Below are positions 38,789 through 47,043 of a stretch of DNA of 64,000 bases, one piece after another (within the stretch, counting starts at the first letter, position 1; each line of letters begins with the position of its first letter). The notes below the pieces were generated by a model that saw only the letters and a program-made list of their open reading frames with translations, was not told where the DNA came from and made no database searches. This stretch comes from Pseudomonadota bacterium (lineage in GTDB: Bacteria > Pseudomonadota > Alphaproteobacteria > Rhizobiales > MH13), in assembly GCA_039024915.1 (NCBI GenBank), contig JBCCPK010000002.1:585379-649378 (forward strand), written 5' to 3'. The position numbers and the translations under genes are program-made.

Positions 38789-39110
38789 AGGCGACCTCTT
38801 CAATGATCGGCTGGCAGAGTGCTGGATTGCCGCCGCAGCAATCCTCCAGCATGAACGCAAGCAGTGCGCGCATGGCATCGATATCGACCGAGTAACGGAT
38901 GACCCGTCCCTCGCGCTGCCGCTGGACGAGACCGGCATGCAGCATGACCGCAAGATGCGCGGACATAGTATTCTGGCGAACGTCAAGTCGCGTCGCGATT
39001 TCGCCTGCGGGCATTCCGGCCGGACCGGCCCGCACCAAGAGCCGGTAGGCTTCAAGGCGCGCCTGTTGGCTGAGAGCATCGAACGCGGAGAGAGCCGAAT
39101 TTATATCCAT
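38778..39110 (-). CDS. arsR: ArsR family transcriptional repressor
   Basis: 110 residues with a winged-helix domain (QARLEAYRLLVRAG; RLDVRQNTMSAHLAVMLHAGLV; GRVIRYSV). The DNA-recognition helix lacks the classical CxC; instead cysteines cluster at the C-terminus (Cys91, 92, 99, 108, 110), a plausible As(III)/methylarsenite site. First gene of the cluster. No clear Shine-Dalgarno precedes the ATG; a palindrome lies 7 bp upstream. Confidence 0.93.
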   Translation of the reverse strand: MDINSALSAFDALSQQARLEAYRLLVRAGPAGMPAGEIATRLDVRQNTMSAHLAVMLHAGLVQRQREGRVIRYSVDIDAMRALLAFMLEDCCGGNPALCQPIIEEVACAC

Positions 39111-39112
39111 AT

Positions 39113-39136
39113 TTCACGATATATCGATGTATTGAA
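39113..39136. promoter_or_regulatory. Candidate ArsR operator
   Basis: TTCA and TGAA flank a core containing the perfect 10-bp palindrome CGATATATCG (39117-39126), immediately upstream of the arsR ATG. AT-rich dyads in this position are typical ArsR-family binding sites. Confidence 0.5.
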
Positions 39137-39207
39137 GCATAGGCAAACGAAAAACCCCCGGCGGATGGCAGCTTTCTTGTTTTGGGTGGATCAGTCCTCA
39201 TGCATAA

Positions 39208-39441
39208 GAAAGGCTGTTGATCGCCCTTCCAACGGCCTCAATCCTCGCGGCTTCGATCGGCACCACCATCGCCTACCAGAAGGCCCCGATTGCAATCGTC
39301 GGGACCTTCGAATTCGCTTATGCGGGTTTCGCGGCGCTCTGGGGCATCCTGTTCTTCGCCGAGCGTCCCGACACACTGACAGTTCTGGGCCTGACCCTCA
39401 TTTGCGCCGCCGGTATCATGAGCGTCCGCGCAGGATCGTAG
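39208..39441 (+). pseudogene. C-terminal remnant of an EamA/DMT family transporter
   Basis: The plus-strand frame encodes a sequence with the final two helices of an EamA permease (TIAYQKAPIAIVGTFEFAYA, LWGILFFAERPDTLTVLGL, ICAAGIMSVRAGS). A stop codon (TAA) lies in frame about 9 bases before 39217, and no N-terminal EamA helices can be found upstream, so most of the gene is gone. Confidence 0.75.
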
Positions 39442-39502
39442 CTGACGAAAACGAGGGAGAAGGCTGCGCCAGCGGTAAGTATGGCGCAGCTCATGCTTTG
39501 GG

Positions 39503-40459
39503 TCAGGAAGCGAAGTGCGCGGCCATCGTGTCCGCCGCGCGTGTGACGTCTTCGGGATTGTCGTAGAAGTCGAACTGGGTGACGTCTTCGAGCCATTCGA
39601 GTGTCGCGTCGCCTCCGAACCCGCCGAGGAAGTCGCGCACACCTTGCGGGATCGCAGCCGCTTCGGAGTGGACGATAGCAAGCGGCTTATCGAGCGCCGC
39701 GCCGTGGTCGGCGGGGTGATAGGTCAGCCAACCTTCCCAGCTCGAGTTGTTCCACTGGTTGTCGTACTGGGGGATCGCGCCGCGATCGGCTTCGTAATAA
39801 TAGCCGCCGATCGGCATCAGTACGCCTTCAGCACCTTCCGGTCCCGCGGCAGGAATGATCTGGCCACCAGCTTCCTCAGCCGCCCGGCCCATGGCGATCA
39901 GGTTCTGGACACCCTCTTCGCCACCGTAGACGGCATTGACGAGCCCTTCGTTCTGCAGCCACGGCGCGACGAGCCCAACACGCTGGATGAGATCGTTGCT
40001 CGACGCAGCATCGACCATGTAACCGGCGGAAGCACAGATACCGAGCCCATTGATGTTGGAAGCGTCGACTTCGGGGAGCGTCGCAGAGAACGCGATCGCG
40101 GCCTCAATGTCGGCAATCTTCGCCTGAGGATTTTCTTCGAAGCGGATGCCCTGCGGCAGATCACCGGACTGGCCCCAGCCGCGGAAATCGAAGGTCACGG
40201 CTGCGAAACCGCGCGCCGCCATTTCGCGGGCGTAGGTGGCGGGCATCTGCTGCTGGACGGAGGTCCAGGCACCGGTGACGATCACGGTCGGCAGGGCCGA
40301 GCCATCATGATCGGCCGGCAGATAAAGCGTGCCTGCCATTGCCGCACCCTCGCTTTCAAAGGCGAACGTACGGGTCTGGATGTCAGAGGCCAGCGCAGTT
40401 GAGGCCATCAGAGTGGATGCGATGGCGGCGGTTGCGAGGGTCGTGGTCGTCTTGGTCAT
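39503..40459 (-). CDS. Exported alpha/beta hydrolase (YcjY/dienelactone-hydrolase-like)
   Basis: 318 residues with a signal peptide (MTKTTTTLATAAIASTLMAS...ALA). The fold signature includes VTFDFRGWGQSGD and the nucleophile elbow LGICASAGY, where the central residue is Cys (GxCxS) or, if shifted, Ser (CASAG). The C-terminal part has PLAIVHSEAAAIP and a His in DTMAAHF. Upstream direct repeats and the adjacent AraC-type gene suggest induction by an unknown ligand. Confidence 0.82.
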   Translation of the reverse strand: MTKTTTTLATAAIASTLMASTALASDIQTRTFAFESEGAAMAGTLYLPADHDGSALPTVIVTGAWTSVQQQMPATYAREMAARGFAAVTFDFRGWGQSGDLPQGIRFEENPQAKIADIEAAIAFSATLPEVDASNINGLGICASAGYMVDAASSNDLIQRVGLVAPWLQNEGLVNAVYGGEEGVQNLIAMGRAAEEAGGQIIPAAGPEGAEGVLMPIGGYYYEADRGAIPQYDNQWNNSSWEGWLTYHPADHGAALDKPLAIVHSEAAAIPQGVRDFLGGFGGDATLEWLEDVTQFDFYDNPEDVTRAADTMAAHFAS

Positions 40460-40554
40460 GGGACTGTCTCCTGGGTTGGCAGCGGCGGGCGGGGTGCCCG
40501 GTGCCTGCTGCGATGAGGAGACAATGACCGATGGGACGCTCGCCCACAGGTGTC

Positions 40555-40584
40555 ATTCTTGCGCTCGTATGGGCAATTCTTGCG
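40555..40584. promoter_or_regulatory. Direct repeats, candidate AraC-type operator
   Basis: ATTCTTGCG occurs at 40555-40563 and again at 40576-40584, so copies are 21 bp apart, two helical turns. They lie about 100 bp upstream of the exported hydrolase and between it and the AraC gene, as expected for AraC-family half-sites. Confidence 0.5.
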
Positions 40585-40655
40585 GAGATGATGAGCCGAT
40601 GCTCAACAACAAGATGCAAATTCGAGTGCAAAGGATCCGGATTACCGATCTGGCT

Positions 40656-41438
40656 CTACCCGTTCCGCCAGGCCCCAGCCGTGACACCCATCGCCCGCTT
40701 GAAGTGCTTTCCAAACCGGCTGGTGTCGTCATAGCCGACCCTGAGCGCGATCTCGCTCACCGGCAGCTGTGTCGTGTTGAGGAGAACCCCCGCGACGCGC
40801 ATCCTTTCGCCGATCACATATTGCAGCGGTGATTGGCCAAGCGCTTTCTTGAAGGCGCGTGCAAAATGAAACGCGCTCACCGCCGCCTCGCCCGCCAGCG
40901 TTTCAAGCGATACATCGTCAGCGAGGTGATCGTGGATATAGGCAACCGCCCGCCGCAGCCGTGCATCATCGAGCGCCTGCACTTCGGCAGAAACGGTCTG
41001 GACAATCTGCGCGACATGGGCCGCCAGCGCGCGCTGCATAGTCTCCCGGTAAAGGGCGTTCGGCGCTTCCCCAAGCGCAGGCGCTTGCAAGCTCATCTGC
41101 AACAAGAGCGGATCAAGCGTTCCGATTTGCGGCGCGACGGCGTCGGCACCCTCAAGCCCAACTTCGCGTAAAAGCTGGTCCTCAAGACCAACAGCCAGGA
41201 AGCTGTGGTCGTTCTCGTACAAGCACAGACCTTCCGCGCCCGCCGGCAGAACGAAGCCCTGATTGGCCGATAGGGGTTGCGCGGTTGGCCGATCGCTCCC
41301 AAGCGCAAACCGGTGTTCAGGCTGGTCGGTGAGGAAGATGCCGACCGTCAAACGGTCGAGTGCAAAGGCACCGCCCCCCGCCGGTGTTTCCAGACGGTTC
41401 GCCGCAACAGGGGGTGATTTCGACTTCTGGCCAGCCAT
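40656..41438 (-). CDS. AraC family transcriptional regulator
   Basis: 260 residues; an N-terminal ligand domain of unclear type and a C-terminal HTH_18 pair: VSLETLAGEAAVSAFHFARAF and LPVSEIALRVGYDDTSRFGKHF, followed by GVTAGAWR. The ATG at 41438 is preferred over TTG 41447. It probably controls the exported hydrolase gene downstream on the same strand. Confidence 0.88.
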   Translation of the reverse strand: MAGQKSKSPPVAANRLETPAGGGAFALDRLTVGIFLTDQPEHRFALGSDRPTAQPLSANQGFVLPAGAEGLCLYENDHSFLAVGLEDQLLREVGLEGADAVAPQIGTLDPLLLQMSLQAPALGEAPNALYRETMQRALAAHVAQIVQTVSAEVQALDDARLRRAVAYIHDHLADDVSLETLAGEAAVSAFHFARAFKKALGQSPLQYVIGERMRVAGVLLNTTQLPVSEIALRVGYDDTSRFGKHFKRAMGVTAGAWRNG

Positions 41439-41466
41439 CAGCTTCAAGGGTTAGGGCATTACCAAC

Positions 41467-41502
41467 AAAAAACGCCCCGGCGGGCTGGAACCCACCGGGG
41501 CG
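41467..41502 (-). terminator. Terminator of the Bax inhibitor-1 family gene
   Basis: A 12-bp stem (41473-41484 with 41491-41502, one C-A mismatch) closes a 6-base loop; on the minus strand it is followed by six T. It lies 33 bp past the stop at 41535. Confidence 0.85.
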
Positions 41503-41534
41503 CATTTATTTGCGCAAGTTTGGCGTGCGAAAAC

Positions 41535-42293
41535 CTATTCGCGGTTGCCGAACAGCTGCAGCAACATGATGAACATGTTGATGAAGTTCAGGTAAAGGCT
41601 CAAAGCGCCCATGATGGCCTTCTTGCCCATGGTTTCGGCGCCATCGCCCTCATAGTACATCGTCTTGATGCGCTGCGTGTCGTAGGCGGTGAGGCCGGCG
41701 AACACGAGAACACCGATCACCGAAATGGCGAACTGAAGCGCGGACGAGCCAAGGAAGATGTTCACCACCGAAGCGATGACAACGCCGATCAGACCCATGA
41801 ACAGGAACGAGCCCCAGCCCGACAGGTCTTTCTTGGTGGTATAACCCCAAAGGCTCAGCGCACCGAAGGCAGCCGAGGTGATGAAGAAGACGCGCGTGAT
41901 CGATTCCGCCGTGTACACGAGGAAGATCGACGACAGCGATGCGCCCATGATCGCGGCAAACAGCCAAAATGTAATCTGGGCTGCTGACACACTCATCGCC
42001 TGAATACGGAAGCTCAGGAAAAAGACGGCACCAAGCGGCGCAAGCATAATTACCCAGCGCAGGGGCGACGTGTAGATCGCTTCCCCGATGCCAGTCAGAC
42101 CGACAATGTCGCCTGACGCGTCCTGAACGACGGCGAGCTGGAACAGACCCATCGCGGCGATGCCGGTGATGGCAAGGCCCAGGGCCATGTAGTTGTAGAC
42201 CTTCAGCATGTAGGCGCGAAGGCCTTCATCAATGCCTGCGGCTGTCTGTGCGCCTGCTTGGGGCGCGTAACCGTCGCGAAGCGGGTTGTTCAT
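41535..42293 (-). CDS. Bax inhibitor-1/YccA family membrane protein
   Basis: 252 residues with about seven membrane helices (first YMALGLAITGIAAMGLFQLA) and the C-terminal BI-1 feature TAYDTQRIKTMYYEGDG near residue 205 with a conserved Asp pair likely involved in pH/Ca2+ gating. ATG 42293 has GGAGA upstream; the longer frame is rejected. Bacterial members are implicated in calcium leak or FtsH-linked quality control; role here unknown. Confidence 0.93.
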   Translation of the reverse strand: MNNPLRDGYAPQAGAQTAAGIDEGLRAYMLKVYNYMALGLAITGIAAMGLFQLAVVQDASGDIVGLTGIGEAIYTSPLRWVIMLAPLGAVFFLSFRIQAMSVSAAQITFWLFAAIMGASLSSIFLVYTAESITRVFFITSAAFGALSLWGYTTKKDLSGWGSFLFMGLIGVVIASVVNIFLGSSALQFAISVIGVLVFAGLTAYDTQRIKTMYYEGDGAETMGKKAIMGALSLYLNFINMFIMLLQLFGNRE

Positions 42294-42546
42294 GTGTTTG
42301 TCTCCAAATGGTCGAAAACGGCCAAAAAGACCGCAGAATCCCATGCTCTGCGGGAATTGATACTGAATATGGATATGAATGGCGACTTTCTCAAGAGAAA
42401 TCGGACGGTAAACGCTCCGTTCCATGAGAAAAGACTAATGCAAAGTGACGCGCTGCGGCTTTGAAGGAGGACCTTAGGATCGACGGAACAGCAAGGGGTG
42501 ATCTTTCGGACGCCTCTTCTGCAATCGATCTGTGAAAGATTGTCGC

Positions 42547-43089
42547 TCAAATAGGCTCGTCCTCCACCCAATACCATTCAGCAATCCACCGCGTTGCAAG
42601 GTAAATCAACCCGAAGAGCGCAGGGTCGGACGCCACATTGTAGATGGCCCAGTGGTCCGTCGAAAGCACACGCCTTGCGACTTCATTGGCAAAGGCTGAG
42701 AATACTGAAATGCTGATCCATGCGGCGTGCAGAACCGGCCAACCGGCTTCTTTAATCTGCAAGCGATACCCCAGCGTCCGCTGCAACAGGCTGGGCCGCG
42801 CGAAAGCACCGACGGCCAAAATACCGGCGAAGGCCAGCGCACCAACGGTCGGGCGGACGAGGACGAACGTCTCATCGTTCAGCGCCAGCCCAAAAGCCGT
42901 CAACACGACAGCAAGAACGAGCGTCGAAACCGCAAGCCAAGGGATTGAGCCATCCCAGCGCCACCGCAACGCAACCGCCACCGCGGTAGCCACAACGGTG
43001 ACCGCCGCGGCCCATAGAAGCCCACCGTAGGCATTCCCGGCAAGGAAGGCGATTCCGGGCAAAAACTCGAGAACAAGGCGACGATCCAT
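42547..43089 (-). CDS. yciB: YciB family inner-membrane protein (septation protein A)
   Basis: 180 residues with five to six membrane segments. LVLEFLPGIAFLAGNAYGG at the start and LNDETFVLVRPTVGAL in the middle match the YciB/IspZ family, whose members affect septation and envelope integrity. This copy ends WYWVEDEPI. Single gene; about 250 bp of non-coding DNA separates it from the BI-1 gene. Confidence 0.85.
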   Translation of the reverse strand: MDRRLVLEFLPGIAFLAGNAYGGLLWAAAVTVVATAVAVALRWRWDGSIPWLAVSTLVLAVVLTAFGLALNDETFVLVRPTVGALAFAGILAVGAFARPSLLQRTLGYRLQIKEAGWPVLHAAWISISVFSAFANEVARRVLSTDHWAIYNVASDPALFGLIYLATRWIAEWYWVEDEPI

Positions 43090-43188
43090 CCGGGTAGAGT
43101 TAGGGGCACCACATAGCCGCGAACAAGCTAGGACTAGCCCTTCCCGCTATCTTCCTGCTCACACGAGGGCGCTTCCGCGAAGCAAGCC

Positions 43189-43569
43189 TCAGCTACGGAC
43201 AGACTGATCGGGCTGCCCCTCTGACCACGCCTTCAGCGTCTCGAGGACCCCAAGCGCAGTCCGCCCATAAGCCGTAATGCGGTACTGAATGGCCAGGGGT
43301 GCCGTTGAAACGACCTCTCGAACGATCAGCCCATGATCCTGCAAATGGGTGAGCCGGTCGGACAGCATCTTCTTGCTCGCTCCATTGATCATGCGGGCGA
43401 GGTCGTTGAAGCGGACGGGCGTATCCTTGAGATGCCATAGTATGGAGCCGGTCCATTTCCCGCCAAGGATGCGCATGCCCTGTTCGATGGCGCAGGGTGT
43501 CTCGCAGGGTTCGCTGACGAGCCGGCGGCCCTTGGGGTCCTGTGAAACACTCGCCCGCATTTTCGGCAT
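43189..43569 (-). CDS. HxlR family transcriptional regulator
   Basis: 126 residues, winged HTH of the HxlR type: CAIEQGMRILGGKWTGSILW, FNDLARMINGASKKMLSDRL, GLIVREV, and YRITAYGRTAL. ATG 43569 with AGGGAGC upstream is chosen over an upstream in-frame start. It is divergent from a GST gene, with 150 bp between starts, and likely represses it; the Cys near the N-terminus (EPCETPC) could sense electrophiles. Confidence 0.88.
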   Translation of the reverse strand: MPKMRASVSQDPKGRRLVSEPCETPCAIEQGMRILGGKWTGSILWHLKDTPVRFNDLARMINGASKKMLSDRLTHLQDHGLIVREVVSTAPLAIQYRITAYGRTALGVLETLKAWSEGQPDQSVRS

Positions 43570-43719
43570 GCTCCCTATTTCGGCGCCGTTGTCCCCGCGC
43601 GAAACCAAACGCGCACTCGATCGGGAGGCTTCAGGTTACAAAAAGTATACTGGTTGCTTTTGGTTATCACACAACGCAGGGTCCGCAAACCGCGCTCTAG
43701 CGCAATGGAGACTGCCTTC

Positions 43720-44436
43720 ATGACCACGCCAGACATTCATCTTTTTACCGCGGCGACGATGAACGGCTACAAGCCCGTCATCTTCCTCGAAGAAGCCGGT
43801 GAGCCCTACGATCTCACATTCATTGACTTCGCCCGGAAAGAGCAAAAAGCGCCTGACTATCTCAAGCTCAATCCCAATGGCCGTATCCCGACCATCATCG
43901 ATCGCGCCAACGACGGTTTCGTCGTGTTCGAGAGCGGGGCAATTCTCTGGTATCTCGCCGAAAAGTTCGGCAGGTTCCTGCCGACCAACCCAAAGGCACG
44001 ATCCGAAACATTGCAATGGCTGATGTTTCAGATGGGGGGAATCGGCCCAATGATGGGCCAGGCGATGTATTTCCAGCGCATCGCGGCACCCAATGGGGAA
44101 ACCAATCCCTTCGCGATCAAACGCTATGTCGACGAGAGCCGGCGCCTGTTGGAAGTGCTCGATACACGGCTCGCGGGCCGCGAATGGCTCGCCGCGGAGG
44201 CCTACACCATCGCCGACATGGCCACCTACCCGTGGGCGCGCGCCCATGTCTGGGCGAAAGTGTCCATCGATGGGCTCGACAATCTCAAGACCTGGTTCGA
44301 CCGAATGGACGCCCGCCCGATGGTCCGCAAGGCGTTGACCATCCCGAAGGCTCAGCCCGCCTTCTGGGGCGACGCCGACGAAAGCGCGTTCCTTAAGGAG
44401 AAGGCCGAGCGCTTCGCTTCAGACGTCAAGGCGTAG
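43720..44436 (+). CDS. Glutathione S-transferase family protein (YghU/YfcG-like)
   Basis: 238 residues; thioredoxin-fold N-domain (IHLFTAATMNGYKPVIFLEE, LNPNGRIPTIID, FESGAILWYLAE) and an all-helical C-domain (YTIADMATYPWARAH). The TAATMNGYK segment with Asn-Gly rather than a catalytic Tyr or Cys suggests the Nu-class disulfide-bond reductase type. ATG 43720 follows GGAGA; ATG 43705 is an alternative. Confidence 0.88.
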   Translation: MTTPDIHLFTAATMNGYKPVIFLEEAGEPYDLTFIDFARKEQKAPDYLKLNPNGRIPTIIDRANDGFVVFESGAILWYLAEKFGRFLPTNPKARSETLQWLMFQMGGIGPMMGQAMYFQRIAAPNGETNPFAIKRYVDESRRLLEVLDTRLAGREWLAAEAYTIADMATYPWARAHVWAKVSIDGLDNLKTWFDRMDARPMVRKALTIPKAQPAFWGDADESAFLKEKAERFASDVKA

Positions 44437-44478
44437 ACGGGCTCAAGCCGAGAGGCGACAGAGCTTGGCGGCCAGACC

Positions 44479-46917
44479 TCAGTGTTCCTCAAGCTCGTTG
44501 GGCAGATCCTGCTGCTCGTCTTTCTGCTCGTCCTGCCGCTTGGATCGCCTGCGACGGCGCGTCGGGGTAGCCTTCTCTGGCGCCCGGCCCTTGGGCTCTT
44601 GCGTGTTCGGCTCTTCAGTCTGGGGCTGCTCGGTCTTGGGCTCCTCAGTTTTGGGCTCCTCAGTTTTGGGCTCCTCAGTCTTGGGCCCAGGCAGCGCCGG
44701 AGGCGGTGGGTAGACCATTTGCCGATGCGGAAACGGTATCTCGATATCGCGCTCATCGAAGATCTCTTTGACGAGCTGCGTATACTCTCGACCAACGCCC
44801 CATTGCTGACCCGGCTTCGTGCGGATGCGCGCGCGAACATTGACCGAACTGTCCGCAAGCGCTGTCACGCCGTGCATCTCAAAATCCCCGATAACCTGTT
44901 TGCCGAATTCGCCAGCCTTAAGCCGGTCAAAGGCATCGTGCATCGCCTGCTTAACGGCCGGGATGTTCTCCTTGTAGGCCACCCCGATCTCGGCAACGTG
45001 AAAGGCGAACTTCCGCATGAAATTGGAGACGGTATCGACCGACGAGAACGGCACGATGTGATAGGTGCCGTTGATGTCGCGGATGCCAACCGACCGGATG
45101 GTCAGCTTCTCCACACCTCCGGTTATCCCACCCACGGTGATGACATCGCCTTCGTTGATGGCGTTATCAAGCTGGATGAAGATACCGGTGATGATGTCCT
45201 GAACGAGCTTCTGTGAACCAAAGCCGATTGCGAGGCCGATAACACCGGCACCGGCCAGCAGCGGTGCGATATCGATGCCCAACTGAGATAGCGCGGTCAT
45301 GGTCCCGAAGATGAACAATGCCACCGTGAAGGCGTTGCGGAACAATGCGAGCAGTGTTCGGGATCGGGCGCTGACATTCCGGCCCTCGAGATCGAGCGAC
45401 AGACGATTGTCGATCCACGATGTTAGCGTCGCCCAAACGAGCACGATCAGCGCGACAATCATAAACGCGCTCGCCAGGCGCCATATGATGTCCGAACCGG
45501 TGGGACTGGCGACCCAGGAGCCCACGTCCACGATCTGCCATGCGTCCACAATGAAACCGAGTGCCACGATAACAAGGCCGACAGAAAACAGGCGCAGCAC
45601 GGACGGCACGAAAGCGTCAAGACGAACCTTGAGCTCCGGGAGCGCAGACTGCAGTGCCCTTGGAACGGGCGCGCCAGCGGTTGACGCACGGTTCTTGAAA
45701 CGGAAGGCCAGCACCAGAATGCCGCCGGCGATAACCGTCTTGAGCGTTGCAAGGCCAACCAGATCGGCCATCAGGCTGGGCCGAGTGATCGCAATAAAAT
45801 AAGCGAACGCGACATACAGATAAGCAAGCCACGGCCAAACCTTGTGCCACGCGGACAAGGACGCTTGTGCCGTGGCCTCGGACGCGGCGGCAGCTATTTC
45901 ACCGGCATCTGCATTCTCATCGGGCTGGCGCTCGGCAAGCCTCTTCCGCTCGACTTCCAGCCGCTCCTCTTGGATCATCTTGGCAACGCGATGAATGGTC
46001 CAGACAGCTAACAGGGCTGCCAACGTGACGATTGTCGCCCGCAAAGAACGTCCAACCAGAAAGGAAAACCACAAATTTGCGATTGGCACCGCCGCCGAAA
46101 CACCGAAAGCGAGCAGATAGCTGAGCGTTTTCACCCTGCGGTAGATGAACGATTGAACCGCACCGGAAAAATTGAAGATTGCCTGTTCCGGTCGATCGGG
46201 GAGAACGAAGATACGGATGGCTATCCGGGCAAGGCCAGCGACGAGAAACGCGTTGAGAAACAGCGTCTGTTCGACCGCGAGGGTCCCGCCCCCAAAAACT
46301 GTGATCGCGAGAGCGTAACCGACGGTATAGGCCAGCGCGACCGACAAGCTGTCCGCAAACGCATTGATGACCACCGTGATAACGGTGATCCAGGCACCTC
46401 TGCCCGGGGGCGCTTGGTTCCGCGCTATGCGAGAGATCAGGCTTGTCAGAGCCCAAAACAGCATCAAGGTGGCCACAATCGTGGCGGCCAACGGCGGACC
46501 ATTGGTCAGGATCCGCTGTTGCCTTTGTTCGCTCAAACCACTTGCAAGCGAGCTGATTCCGGAGAGATCACGCCAAAGGCGCCCAATGGTCGAGTACATG
46601 CCCTCGACGGCTCTCTGTGTCAGTTCGGCGACTTGGCGGGCGAAGCTGGGAGGCTCCGACGGCGGTATGTCCGAAGCAGCTGCGTCTGCACCCGGCGCTT
46701 CACCGGCTTCAATCGCCTCCAACTGCTCGATCAGGGCGTTGCGCTGCTCCTCATCGCGCAGCACATCAAGCAGCCCTTCTAGCGCGGCGGCACCCCCATC
46801 CGCTTCCGTCGCCTGGGCGTCCTGGTTGGGCGTGAAGGGCGTTTGGGCCTGGGCCGATCCCAGAGGTACAAGCAAAGCCAGCGCAAGCAAGACGAGGGGG
46901 AAAATTCGCTCAATCAT
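44479..46917 (-). CDS. Mechanosensitive ion channel, MscS family, with Pro/Glu/Thr-rich tail
   Basis: 812 residues: signal peptide (GSAQA), a long periplasmic/helical N-terminal region, several membrane helices, then the MscS core (LLAGAGVIGLAIGFGSQKLVQD; VITVGGITGGVEKLTIRSVGIRD) around residues 560-640. The C-terminal tail from about residue 735 repeats PKTEE five-residue blocks before a basic end. Large MscS paralogues of this type gate under hypo-osmotic stress; the tail's role is unknown. Confidence 0.92.
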   Translation of the reverse strand: MIERIFPLVLLALALLVPLGSAQAQTPFTPNQDAQATEADGGAAALEGLLDVLRDEEQRNALIEQLEAIEAGEAPGADAAASDIPPSEPPSFARQVAELTQRAVEGMYSTIGRLWRDLSGISSLASGLSEQRQQRILTNGPPLAATIVATLMLFWALTSLISRIARNQAPPGRGAWITVITVVINAFADSLSVALAYTVGYALAITVFGGGTLAVEQTLFLNAFLVAGLARIAIRIFVLPDRPEQAIFNFSGAVQSFIYRRVKTLSYLLAFGVSAAVPIANLWFSFLVGRSLRATIVTLAALLAVWTIHRVAKMIQEERLEVERKRLAERQPDENADAGEIAAAASEATAQASLSAWHKVWPWLAYLYVAFAYFIAITRPSLMADLVGLATLKTVIAGGILVLAFRFKNRASTAGAPVPRALQSALPELKVRLDAFVPSVLRLFSVGLVIVALGFIVDAWQIVDVGSWVASPTGSDIIWRLASAFMIVALIVLVWATLTSWIDNRLSLDLEGRNVSARSRTLLALFRNAFTVALFIFGTMTALSQLGIDIAPLLAGAGVIGLAIGFGSQKLVQDIITGIFIQLDNAINEGDVITVGGITGGVEKLTIRSVGIRDINGTYHIVPFSSVDTVSNFMRKFAFHVAEIGVAYKENIPAVKQAMHDAFDRLKAGEFGKQVIGDFEMHGVTALADSSVNVRARIRTKPGQQWGVGREYTQLVKEIFDERDIEIPFPHRQMVYPPPPALPGPKTEEPKTEEPKTEEPKTEQPQTEEPNTQEPKGRAPEKATPTRRRRRSKRQDEQKDEQQDLPNELEEH

Positions 46918-47043
46918 CGCACAATCAGTGGTCGTTTGGGCACGCGCCCGGTTTCACGGCGGCGTCACACATCTTCTGGCGGTTATAACCAGATCGTCAA
47001 ACTTGGGACACTTATGTTTCGAAGCGGTTTCCGCAGTCTGCCG

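Noticed and set aside
38066..39079. 337-residue reading of aqpS beginning inside arsR
   Set aside because: The extra 97 residues are an out-of-frame reading of arsR; GTG at 38788 with AGAGG fits the family start.
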